Below, piece after piece: positions 33,143-44,396 of a stretch of 64,000 nt of DNA; the first letter of the stretch is position 1, and each line of letters starts with the position of its first letter. The position numbers were made by a program, and so were the translations under genes. Source of the DNA: Clytia hemisphaerica (lineage: Eukaryota; Cnidaria; Hydrozoa; Leptothecata; Clytiidae); NCBI GenBank assembly GCA_902728285.1, contig CACVBU010001312.1, positions 992,001 through 1,056,000 of the forward strand, written 5' to 3'. The notes beneath the pieces were generated by a model, which was given only the letters and a program-made list of their open reading frames with translations, had not been told where the DNA came from and ran no database searches.

Positions 33143-36100
33143 GTGATTACAATTAAATATACAACAAAGAAAATACAAGAGGGTGAGTAACAATTCTTTT
33201 CGTCCATCTTTAAAATTGGACAAGCTTTTCTCGTTGAAATTGAAAAATTTCTTAGTTTTCAGAAAGAGTGGAAACATGTATTATGAAAACAAAAAAAATT
33301 CACCCAGATGTTTGAGTTGAAGAATGACAGCTTATTGGTCAACTCGAAATGAACCTTTATTTGTGTTAAATAAAAAATAAAATCTAAAGAAAAGAATTTT
33401 GTCTTACGAATAAGAAGAAATTATTTTTTTCAAAGAAGAATAGATTAGAGAGCTCGCGAAAAGGTGTGTCAAAAAATAGTTTTTCAAATGATGAAAAATT
33501 TAAATTTGCTCAAAAGCTATTCGTTTAATGGCAAATATTTGAAAGATTTTTTATTTTGAAAAGGTTTTTATAAAATTGCGTGGATAGAAACATGGATGTT
33601 AGAAATATGGAATCTTGAAATTTAGAAATAATTTTGTACGATACATAGATATAGCTTATCAAGGTCTTTACGGAATTCATAGAATTCTCTCTCCACATGG
33701 AACTAATTTTTATCAAATTATTTGTCTTATATTAGAATTTAAGTAATAGGGATCATAATAAGTTAAAGGAGAAAGATAAGAGAAGAAAGGGACAGACAAA
33801 ATGAGAAAGGTTGATTGATAGTCTGAGTAGGATTAACCCTACTTTACTGAAAATAATACCTTCTGTGAATTATGGGGCAAAAATAAGGGAAAAAGGGGGA
33901 GAAACGAATGGAAGAAGTTTAAATAAGAACACAGGTCCAGACTTTGCTTCTAGTATTTCAAGCTACAGATTGGTCTTATTTAGTTCCTTTTTCTGGACCA
34001 TTTTAAAGACATTTCACTGTTCTGATTCTGTTCTTTTTCAGTTCCTATTTTTGGACCATGTTTCGGACCATATTTTGCCCTTGATCTGCTATGAATAATT
34101 GGTTTCAGGCCACGATCCTTCTTGAAATGCTTGACTTAGAAGCTTTGTTACTCTGGTAAAGTTATTGTGACGAGATTATGTGTTTGATTTTATAATGAAA
34201 TCCCCATTAGAGATCAATTCCGTTTAAAGGTGGAAAATAACGAAGAGAAAATTATCGAGGATCGCATGACTGAAGGACTTTCTATCTACAAAGCTGTTTG
34301 GAGAATATTTTGTACATTGATTTTCAGTTAACCAAAAAAAAAAAAAAAAGCTGGCTCAAGAATTTCAAAACTATTTTTAATTACCCAGAATATAAAATTT
34401 TGTTGATGGAAAAAAAGAACAGATACGAATATATATAGCAAAAACAGATTTTGTCGCTAAAATACAGTGAAAATATATAGTTTTCTTCTATTCAATCAAG
34501 GTACACACAGTTTGTGAACTGCTAAGTGAAGAGAAGGAGAACATAAGAGAAAAAGGAGAGGAGAGAAAATTATAAGGAAAGGTTAAACTAAAAATTATCA
34601 AATAGAAGCGATGGTGGTTATTAGGTTTCGTTTTGTATGTAGACTTTTGCAACTTTCGCCAATTAGATTGACAAACACGAAGAAAGAGTTAAAAAAAAGG
34701 AAGAAAAATGGAAAATGAAACCCAAAATTTAGTAGCAGTACATATACATGTTTTTTTTAAAAGAACAGGCTGATTTTCAACCGAGAGCCTGAAACAATTT
34801 AATTTCGTTTTGAGAGTCTTCAAAGTAAGAAAACTATTCTTATCAAGAACACTAGTTGAAAACATATCTGTTTAAAATTTTCAAAAAAATAAGAACAGTC
34901 GAGCCTCAGATTCTTATGAAAAAAAACGTGTAAAAGAGACAAGGAGAAAAAAAATAAGACCAAGAGGAAAAAAATCAGAGCAAAGCAGCTGGGTTGGACG
35001 ACCAAAAAAGTTATTCTCTTTTTCTTCATTTTCATTTATATTTCATTCCATCTAGTTGCCCTCCAACCTGGACATTTAGATTTTATATATAGTATTTACA
35101 ACAGTCCAAAAAATCATTTTCATCAGTTTATACGATTTCTTATAGTTTTTCTTTTTGTTGTATGTTGTTTTCTATAGAGTAACAAACAACATGAGTCCTG
35201 ATCAGTGTGAATAAGAGAACGTTAAAAATCGAAAAAAGAAAAAGTTGGAAAAATGATTATGAAATTTCACTTTGATTTGGTAGCAAAAAGATATTTGATA
35301 AAGTTGGTACAAGTTTAGAAAATGTAGGTAGACTAGTCTTTGTAGACGATGCTTAACAGATCTACCCTCTAGTCGGAGATTCCAGGGCATTTTTGCGTGT
35401 GCTGTTTATTGCCAATTACAATTGCAATGCAACTTTGTGAGAACTTTGCAACTTTGTTGTAGAATTACCTCCCATGTATCTCTATTCGAGTTATAAAAGA
35501 TCCATTGTTTGTGATCTGGATATTTGCTATGCAATTCTAACCCTTGGAAGGAATAGTCAACGTATTAAGGAATTAAGAAGGAATAGTCTTAGTTATTGAA
35601 AAACAATAATATTTGGAGAACAAAGATTCCAATTTTTTTTGTGAACGTTTATCTTAAACGAGCCAATAAATTCTAACTCAGCCTCGACACTTTTTCCGGA
35701 ATTTTCAGGCTTAAATCTTCCGAAGATTAACTTATAAATAAATTTTTTAAATTAGTTTTTTCTGAGTGATTCTTGAAATCTAAGGGTCAGATTATTCCTA
35801 ATTTGTTCTTGGTTTTTGCAAGATTCTAGCCTCGTGATTTTATAAAAATGTTCTAGAAAGCAAGACAAAGATCTAAATTCTCATGTTCAAAGATATTTTA
35901 GTTGTATAACTTTGAGTGGATTCTTACAGTGATTTAAAAATCAAAAAGGAAACGAAACAGTACCTTTCGGAGAGTTGATGTGTAAAAATGTTGGGTGATT
36001 CCAAAGTCATTGTCATCGTTTCGTTCATTTGAACTAAAAGTAATGATTAATACAAAAATTAATCCATTTGATATTATTCTTTTTAACAACCAATCAGCTA

Positions 36101-38637
36101 CAAGCAACGAAGTATCCTGGAAGTAGGTAGTTTAGACTAAATAATTAAAGCTTTCCGTACTTGTATCATTATAAATAACGTAATATTCTTTGGCTATTAG
36201 TGCACAGTTTATAGAGGTTTGAAGCGCAGAACTTAACCAAATGACCCTAATAGTTCAATTTTCGATATCTGTCTAAAGGTTCGCTGTGAGCGTACACGGT
36301 TTTTTTATTAGAACATTTTCAGCCTTCAGATGTTCTTACACTTTTGAATCTTAAGCTTCCACAAAGCCTTAAATGTTCTTGATTCTAACACTCTGTGAGT
36401 ATTTTTATGCATATTCTTATAAAATTAAGCCAGAAAATATTCTTAACTTGTTCTTGAAATATTGGTCAACAAAGCCTTGTGCTCTTATGAAGTTTTTTTT
36501 TTGAAAATTAAAAAAAAAAGTGTATTGACAAACCTCTACGACAATTTAAAACCCAACACTACAACAAACATTTCTCTGTACAAACGGACTGATAGCCAAT
36601 GAGTAAGACATCTTTTACCTAAACAAAAGATTGCAACAAGATTACATGAATTTCAAGAGGCAACTAATGGATAGATTTTATAATAAGTTTACAGGGTGCA
36701 GGTTACATTGAATCGAAGAACAGAACATTTATACGAGGGGAAAAAGGATACTTTTAGCAAATTACATATGTTTTTCTCTTGTTGTTTGGGGATTAAATTT
36801 TCTATATCACAATAAATCATAAAATCAAAAATGAATGGAATTGGGGGAGGGAAGGAGGGGAGAAAAGTCTTGTAATATTCTTCGGCTATCCTACTTTATC
36901 ATTCATGTTTTATTAGTTGTTAGTGGTGTGGTGGTACGAATATTTTTAATTGATAAAGATTTTTCTGATGTTGTGCTACTATCTTGTAGGTCCAGTAGAT
37001 ATTTTATATCAAGGTGCATTAAGGAAGATGGACAGCTTTGAAATACGGTAAAGGAAAGGAAGAAAAAACACTTAGATTAGATAAAGTTTCGACTCTTTTG
37101 TTTTGTAGGTGGGCTGGCGTGTAAAATATTATTAAGAATAAATCCAAAAAACAGTCCCTATGAGGGCTTTGAAAGTCAGCGGGTAGTTATATTATGGAGT
37201 TAATTTTGGGCTTAAGTTAATTTAGATTAGTCAAGGAATATAAATAAAGAATATTTTTAGGAAAAGGAAGAAGAAGAAAATTATGATTATAGCGGGATGT
37301 TTGATAGAAACAACAATTTTTTTTATTGGAGCATGTTGGTGTCCAAATATTCATTTATTTTATTTGTGGTTTATCTGTTTGTTAAGATAACTTTTATTAA
37401 GCTTTTTTAAAACATATTTCTTTTTGTTTTGTATTTGAAGGAAAAAAGGCCATAGGTTTTTATCTTTCGTTTTTAAGACCCATAAGCTGAGGCTCATGTT
37501 CTTGATTGGGAAAAACATATAAAAGCTTAAGATATAATAAATGAGTATATTCCCAAGCTGGTAGTTTATGAGAGAGAAATCATATTTTATTATTGAAGTG
37601 AGAAAAGTTTTCATTGTTTTAGAAAAAGAAAGGTTATGACTAAAATTTTAAATTTTTACTTCAATATTTTTTTTTGGCCAATCATTGCTAGGTTAAAGCA
37701 TAATGAACTGTTTTTTTTCGCGTTCCAGCGTTTAATTATTACACTCTAAATAATCTGTTAATTATTTATAAAGACAGTTTTTATTTTTTCACTTTCAACG
37801 TTAAGAAAAATATATTCGAAAAACAAAACAAAACAAAAAACAAAATAGAAAATATTCTTCGTTTTATTCTCATTTTTCATTTTGATTCCTTTCGAAAATC
37901 TCCCTCTGCTTTTACTATTTTGAATCTTTTTTTCAACACAAAAAATAAAAAAAAACTACGAAGATTTAAAAAATATAAATGAAATTTCAAACACCGAGAG
38001 CGCAAGAGTTGAAGGGTGAATCGTGATGCCTCCTGGAACTGTGCTTGAACTGTGCGTACAGGACCTTCAGCAAGAGATGTCCAGTTTCAGCCCACCATAA
38101 TGTGGAATAGAGATTTATCATTGTGTAATATAATGTTATAGGAATAAAGTTTAACAAGATGAACAAATTGAGAAAGTTTTGAAAATTCTTTTTAATTTCA
38201 CACAGTTTGTTAGTGAGATATAATAGAAGAAGATGTCAGTGGGAATAAAATCAAGACACTAAAACGTTCTTTTTGATTCAACTGAGAATGTCAATTATAT
38301 TTCTTTCACTTTGTGTCATTGTAAAGTTGAGGAAAAATTGATTAACACCTTTTAAAGTTAAGCATTTTACAATCTTTTTGATTTTGGCTGTACACTCATA
38401 GGTACACCATCGGACTAAATTCAGCTTATTTAAAACCATAGGATTCGATTTATAGATGTAGGATTCGAATTATAGATGTTCGAATTGAAGAAAATCTATA
38501 CTGTATCGTATCAAAAATTTCGAGACTCGTTTCGATGTAATTGAAATATGTTTTACATTCTTATTTTAGCATTGAAAAAGGTAAAAGCAATCGAAAAGTG
38601 AAAAGGAGAGAATAACAAATACTTGGCAAGAAGAAGA
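33143..38637. other. AT-rich spacer upstream of the calcium sensor gene
   Basis: About 5.5 kb with only chance-length frames. It holds one clear fold-back (34746-34931), a possible relative at about 36295-36525, and long A or T runs. A short stretch at about 37990-38110, richer in G+C, could be a 5' untranslated exon or small RNA, with nothing to prove it. Confidence 0.5.
34746..34931. repeat. Fold-back element, ACATG-T-run family
   Basis: Left end ACATGTTTTTTTTAAAAGAA and right end, complemented, ACACGTTTTTTTTCATAAGA. Inner arms carry AAGAACAGGCTG and GAGCCTCAG, as in the 4882 copy. Confidence 0.55.
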
Positions 38638-39195
38638 ATGGGTAAAAAGAACAGTAAAATCCCACCAGATACCTTAACCCAACTGCGACAATGTACAGCA
38701 TTCAGTGATGTCGAGCTTGGTAAATGGTACAAAGGTTTCCAAAAAGATTGCCCGTCTGGTCGTATGACCAAGAAAGAATTCGAAAGTATATACAGGAATT
38801 TTTTCAAAGATGGCGACGCTTCGAAGTTTGCTAGCCATGTCTTTCGGACATTTGATAATAACGGTGATCAATCAATTGATTTCCGAGAATTCATTTGCGG
38901 TTTATCGATAACATGTCACGGTAGTCGCGAAGATAAGTTGCGTTGGGCATTCAATATGTATGATATTGATAAATCTGGCACAATCACCGAAGATGAATTA
39001 ACAGAAATTATAAGATCAATCTATAACATGATGGCAGGAGACGAGAAGCAACTATCCGATAATGATTCACCAGAGAAGCTTGCTGAACGTTTATTCTTGC
39101 AAATGGATGAAGATGGAGACGGAGAAGTGACCATTGATGAATTCGTCAACGCTGCCAAAGAAAACGCCACCATCTTGAAATTGCTTCAACAATAA
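38638..39195 (+). CDS. Neuronal calcium sensor, visinin/hippocalcin-like
   Basis: Single-exon gene for 185 aa, close to the family's usual 190. The chosen start gives MGKKNSK, the N-myristoylation start of this family; the frame is open slightly upstream but without another ATG before it. EF-hand 1 is degenerate (KDCPSG, about residues 36-41), as in all members. EF-hands 2, 3 and 4 have good calcium loops at residues 73-84 (DNNGDQSIDFRE), 109-120 (DIDKSGTITEDE) and 157-168 (DEDGDGEVTIDE). WYKGF and GDASKFA...VFRTFD match hippocalcin/neurocalcin/VSNL more than NCS-1. The C-tail ILKLLQQ is short. Family members switch between cytosol and membrane through a calcium-exposed myristoyl group and regulate signalling enzymes. 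Lack of introns is unusual compared with its neighbours but not proof of a retrocopy, since the frame is intact. Confidence 0.9.
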   Translation: MGKKNSKIPPDTLTQLRQCTAFSDVELGKWYKGFQKDCPSGRMTKKEFESIYRNFFKDGDASKFASHVFRTFDNNGDQSIDFREFICGLSITCHGSREDKLRWAFNMYDIDKSGTITEDELTEIIRSIYNMMAGDEKQLSDNDSPEKLAERLFLQMDEDGDGEVTIDEFVNAAKENATILKLLQQ

Positions 39196-39319
39196 AAAAG
39201 TTTTTAGGGTGGGTTAACTGATCTTAATAATTCATCAACCCTTTAGAAAATTTTCTTTTATTTTTGGGACTAACTTTGCATGTGATAATCATCTAATGCA
39301 TTGTTTGTTTTTTCGAAAA

Positions 39320-39325
39320 AATAAA
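39320..39325 (+). terminator. Candidate polyadenylation signal of the calcium sensor gene
   Basis: AATAAA lies 125 nt after the stop codon, on the coding strand. The position is plausible; no transcript end is known. Confidence 0.45.
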
Positions 39326-40739
39326 GAATCTCGTGGCATTGAAGTGATGAAGTGAGTGAATAACAAAGTTACAGTGGTGCCCTCATTGGATGGTAGGTCT
39401 ACTCAATTGGTCAAAACAGGACCTTTAACCTGACATATGGTCCAGAAACAATCATTTAATTCATTTAATTGGCGAATGTTAAAATCAAATAAAGAACATT
39501 CATTTGAAATGAAAATCTTAAAGTTGACTTAAAATAGAATTTGTAAATAGCACACTGTATTCAGAAAAAAATAATATTATTAATATTTAAAAATTAATTT
39601 ATAAAAACTCATCACCGAAGAAAAATAGTTTAGAATTTCAAAAGATCACATTTCACATCTGATTGCACTCATAATAACCTATAATGTCGAATTTTTCGAC
39701 GATTTTAGAACGTCGTTTGGCAAAGGAGAGATTCTTTATTATTGCAATTGATATTATATTTTGTACTGACTAATTAGTCTATGGAAAAAATGCTTTTCAA
39801 TATGAAATGATTTGAAAATAGTAGGAAAAATGCTTATAAGGTTGTCTTGGTGGTGAATCATCCGTTTTCAAAGGGGAGAAGAAGAAAAAACTAAAAGTGA
39901 GGAGGAAACTTTAACGAAAATAAAGACGTAACTCTTTCTAGTGAGTCTCTTTGATAACAATATTCTCATTACAAGTTGAGGTTTTTGGGATAAGCCAAGA
40001 TGGCTTGAAGAGTGAACACTCTTCTTCTTTTCAAACACATCCCTTTTTGACCATCTATTGTTAAAAGAACACAGAATGAAGGAAAGAATGGAAAGAAATC
40101 AACAACTTTATATGAAGTAGCTAGTCCCTATCAGTATCACATGCTTAGAAAAAATAACAAATTTGAAGAATTGGGACAAGCTAAACATTTGAAATTATAA
40201 TGAAAACAACTAATATAATTTTAATAGGGGAGGGATCTGATAAAGAAAAATTTTTCCAAACTTTGTCTATGAACGTTTTAAGGAGACAAAAGGCATTATG
40301 ATGCTGTCAGATAAGATATCTAGAAAATCTCTAAAGATATCCTAGGTCACAGTACGAAAATAAGTTCATAATATTCCTTTTTTATCTTTCTCAAAATAGA
40401 GTTAATGTGAAAGTGGTTATCATCTTTCAAAGAATTCTCACCTTTAGAATAAACGGCTAAATGTCTATGATATTGGCTTCAAGATCTTCAATTCTTTTGA
40501 CCTGAAACAAAATATTATACTAGAATTATTTCAGGATTTAGGAAAATCATTAAAGAGTGGCTTTTACATGCTTTTTCTATAAGAAAGATTTCCATAAAGT
40601 ACAATATTAGTATAATAAGACTATAGTCTAGAATTAAGAACAATGTTCTGGTGAATCAAGATGAGCCCTAGAAAGTCACATGCAAAAGTTTGAAGCAGTT
40701 AAAAACTGTTCAAATTGGATAATGCGCTTTAACTGGAAA

Positions 40740-40894
40740 ATTCATGATATGCACCACTGCAATGTCTTCTGGCATTACATCATGGACCCAATAGCTCATT
40801 GGTTGAAAGTGACGTAAAAGCAGTCAATACGTCACTTTCAACCAATCAGCTATTGGGTGGAACAGAAGACATTGCAATGGTGCATATCATGAAT
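40740..40894. repeat. Hairpin element, 155 bp
   Basis: The arms run from ATTCATGATATGCACCA to the near-perfect complement ending at 40894, with a small loop around 40812-40824. The arms include GACGT and CCAATAGCT. It is a MITE-like fold-back with no recognised target duplication. Confidence 0.7.
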
Positions 40895-40901
40895 ATAGAG
40901 A

Positions 40902-41074
40902 CCCGGAAAGCCTGAGTTACAAAAACTGAAGTTATGACGAATGTGACGTCATATATAAGTTTCAAATAATTATGATGTCATAATTTGAAACTTGTGACGT
41001 CACATTTGTTCTAACTTGGGTTTTTGTAACTCGGGTTTTCGTAACTCGAGTTTTTGTAACTCGGGTTTTCCGGG
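40902..41074. repeat. Hairpin element with tandem units in one arm
   Basis: The left arm starts CCCGGAAAGCCTGAGTTACA and the right arm ends in the complement. Both arms contain TGTGACGTCA. The right arm has three extra tandem copies of a 14-17-bp unit (GTAACTCGRGTTTT), so the arms differ in length. Confidence 0.65.
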
Positions 41075-41850
41075 CTTCGATAATGTCAAATGGAATTTGT
41101 CATTAAAAAATGAAAACAATTGAGATCATCGAAAAATCCAGAAAACATATAGACCTTGAAAAAGAAAGAAAACATGATTTAAAACGAAATAAAGATCACT
41201 AAGAAATCACTTAAGGTTTCCTAATAATAAGTCCAGACTTAGATGAAAAATCACGTTGTATGACTCTTTCAAAACTTGTCTGTTGACACACAAAAAGTCT
41301 TGGTTGGACTCATCAAAAGATAAGTCTATATTAGATTTCAGATAACTTTTGAAACTTTGTGCATATGCAGAACTTAAGAAAAGACTTTTTCAGTATCAGT
41401 CATCGAACGTCCGAACATTTGAACTGGCAATTGATATACTATTCGGGTGTCTACAGAATCTAATTCACTAGTTTCAGAGTTTCCAAGATTCTTTTTAAAA
41501 GACAATTTTAAGTGTGCACTTCCCATGGTCCCCTAGACACCCTGTCAGTATTTTTAGGCTACAGCTTATAAATTTTACTTTGATCGATTCGATCCTGTTT
41601 AAATCATGAATAGACAATTTTTAATATTGATAATATCACCAAGTTGATACCTTTATATACCTTGAAAACTTCAACACAAAGGGAGAGGAGAAAGAGAAAG
41701 AAGTGAGAAATAATCAATGAGATTGAGAATGAAAAACAACTTGAAGAAACTCACAACAGTACCATACCATAAGGAGGGGACGTCATCTTCAGACAATGTA
41801 GTGTATTATTTCAATTAAACTATAAATTGAACAAAGAATATTGCAATGAT

Positions 41851-42437
41851 CAGGGGGGGGCACGCAGTTACTACAGAACAGTATGACACTTACTACCGTG
41901 GTGGTACTGTATTCAGAAGTTATGAAAACAGTTACTACACAGTGTAGTAAGTGCTGCTTGGGGGTGGTGCCGAACACTAAAACTAACACTTTTGGTGTAG
42001 TAAGTGCTTATATTTTAATTCGTTTTAAAGAACTTTCAAAATTTTTCACAAAAAATGAATTTTTTTGTGAAAAAATTCTTTGTTAAAAAAATACTTTTGT
42101 TATAAATGGACGAAAAAAATTTGATTTTTCTCAGACCCAACTTTGAAATTATGCTTTCCCTAATTATCATTAAAATGTTCTCAACAGCTGTTAACCAAGT
42201 AAATTAAAAGAAAATCTAGCACAAAAAAGGCTTTAGGTTGAAAAATAATCGCAATTTGGGGTAATTTCGAGCATGTTTTTGATGATATCACTCAAAAACA
42301 GGGGTGGTACCTGGAAATCTTTTCTGAAAACAGTTACTACCAAGGTGTAGTAACTGCAAAGGGTGGTGGTCCTGAAAACAAGTGTTGAAAAAGCACTTAC
42401 TACACATCATGTCTTGTAGTAACTGCGTGCCCCCCCT
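41851..42437. mobile_element. hAT-like non-autonomous DNA transposon
   Basis: Ends CAGGGGGGGGCACGCAGTTA and the complement of AGGGGGGGCACGCAGTTACT, with further inverted copies of AGTTACTACA inside. GCAATGAT flanks both sides (41843-41850 and 42438-42445), an 8-bp duplication if the left end includes the C. CAGGG termini and an 8-bp duplication fit the hAT superfamily. There is no transposase frame. Confidence 0.7.
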
Positions 42438-42931
42438 GCAATGATTCAAAAGAATAGATGAGAATTTTATCTCAAGTTCATACGCAATGAAAATAACGAT
42501 TTGTCAAAATATTTGGCAAAAATTTCTCCCTTTGATTAAACTAGCCCAAAGCTTAAAATTTTCAAGAAATAGAAATGACTTAATCTCTCAGTTTCCTAAG
42601 CGACTAAGAAGGTCTCTTGATAGGCAAAATATTTCGATAGAATGAACAATTTTCCATTCCAATAGAAAGTTTTTCATTCAAAAATAATAGATAATTTTAA
42701 TTCTTATAATATGCCAAAATCAATCCACAAAAAATACATAGTTTTCTGATTCATCCTTTAAAGGTTTTATTTTTACATAAGTGTTCCCGTTTCATATCAG
42801 CCATATATTTCATATCAGGACAGTGTCTACCTTTTGTAGTATTATGCTGATATAAGCGAAAAAATGTTTTTCTTTTCCTCTTTCTGATCAATCTTGCTCC
42901 ATCAATCCAATGCAAACAAGTGATACTTTTA

Positions 42932-44202
42932 TGGACCTACCTGGTTACCAAAACTAATCAATGAACATTGAAACAATGAAACACATAAGACATAACTGGA
43001 CAAAATAAAAATAATATAATGAAAGCATATCTATTGGGAGAAACTATCAACACTATTGAAAAAGACTTATGAAAAAAAAGTAAAAAAGTTATTAAACGCT
43101 TTTCTTTATAAAAACAATACACTATCAGAAAAACGCACAGCTTAATAAAGAAGGTTTCTAGAAAACTCAAACCATCGCGCTCTACCGTGACATTTTCTTC
43201 TTTTAGAAAAATAATAATATTGATCTATGCTTATATATAGTGATTCTTATAGATAAAAATTCGTTTTTCAACCTACCTGATGATGAAAGTTAGATAGCAA
43301 TAAGGAGAAAAACGGAAACAATCCGTTAGAAAATATAATTTTTTGCAAAATTGCAAAAATCTGCAAAAACGGCGATTTCCGGCATTTTCGGCCGGGAAAA
43401 AAAATTTCTCAAAAAATCGAACTCCGTCATGTTTTGAGCATTGCGAATACGGATCTTTCTGCAAAAAATCAGAAATAACTAAGGATGAAAATTCGAGAAA
43501 ATGTCAAAAAACCGGTTTTTCCGGCATTTTCGGCCGGAAAAAAATGTTTTTCTAAAATCGGGCTCCGTCACATTTTAGGTATTGTCATTTTGCATCAGTG
43601 TGCAAAATTTCATAAAAATATATAAAGTACAGCTCGAGAAATTCAAGAAATACTGTCTTTCCGGCGAATATAGGTTGTTCCAGCGATTTTTTAATAGTTC
43701 CGGCTTCAAAAATCAATTTTATTGAAAATTGAAACATGCTTGATGGTGGGCATTGCTATCAATAATGTTATTGAATGAAAAAACAACCAATTATGAGGAA
43801 AAAGTCTAATGAAAATTCAGAAAAACGGTGATTTCCGGCATATTTCCGACATTTTCAGCCAGAAAAAATTTTTTCTCAAAAATCGGACCCGGTCATGTTT
43901 TGAGCATTGTTAATACGCATCTTTTAGCAAAAAATCTGAGAAAACTAATGATGAAATCTCGAGAAAATATCAAAAAACCGGTTTTTCCGGCATATTTCCG
44001 GCAATTTAAGCCGGAAAATTTTTTTTTTCGAAAATCGGGCTCCGTCACATTTTGGGCATTGCCATTTTGCATCTTTGTGCCAAAAATCAAAAAAAACTAA
44101 TGAGCCAATCTCGAGAAAAGCTGGTAACAGACGGACGGACGGACAGACGGACGGACGGACGGACGAACAAAGGTTAATTTATAGGACCTCCAGGTAGGTC
44201 CA
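42932..44202. mobile_element. Repeat element bounded by TGGACCTACCTGG
   Basis: TGGACCTACCTGG at 42932 and its exact complement ending at 44202 bound the stretch. From about 43340 to 44110 it holds four related units of roughly 150-170 bp, each with CCGGCAT(A)TTTCGGCC-like, CGGGCTCCGTCA-like and GAGCATTG-like motifs. A (GGAC)n run follows before the right end. A non-autonomous element carrying satellite-like units is the likely explanation. Confidence 0.5.
44127..44166. repeat. (GGAC)n microsatellite
   Basis: About nine GGAC units with one CAGAC interruption, next to the right end of the preceding element. Confidence 0.9.
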
Positions 44203-44396
44203 AAAAGCTTGTAAATTAAAATTGATATCACTCTTATTTAAAAACAAAACCTTTAATGAAAGAAGTAGTCCGAAGATAGATATATTACAAATGATAACAA
44301 AACAATATCCAGTTTGCAAAGTCCAAGAAATCAAACAAATTATGACGAAGTTCACTTTGTAAGTTTTTCACAAATTCAAAATCATTTCGTATGCTT

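Larger units (their letters stand above)
39196..44396. other. Repeat-rich spacer between calcium sensor and HPDL genes
   Basis: Holds the 3' flank of the sensor gene, with AATAAA at 39320-39325, then two adjacent hairpins (40740-40894, 40902-41074), a hAT-like element (41851-42437) and a tandem-repeat-bearing element (42932-44202). No coding frame is supported. Confidence 0.55.

Noticed and set aside
36295..36525. Fifth fold-back of the ACAYG-T-run family
   Set aside because: The left end is similar but the right end is mostly A-run, so the inverted match could be low complexity; kept only as a possibility in the text.
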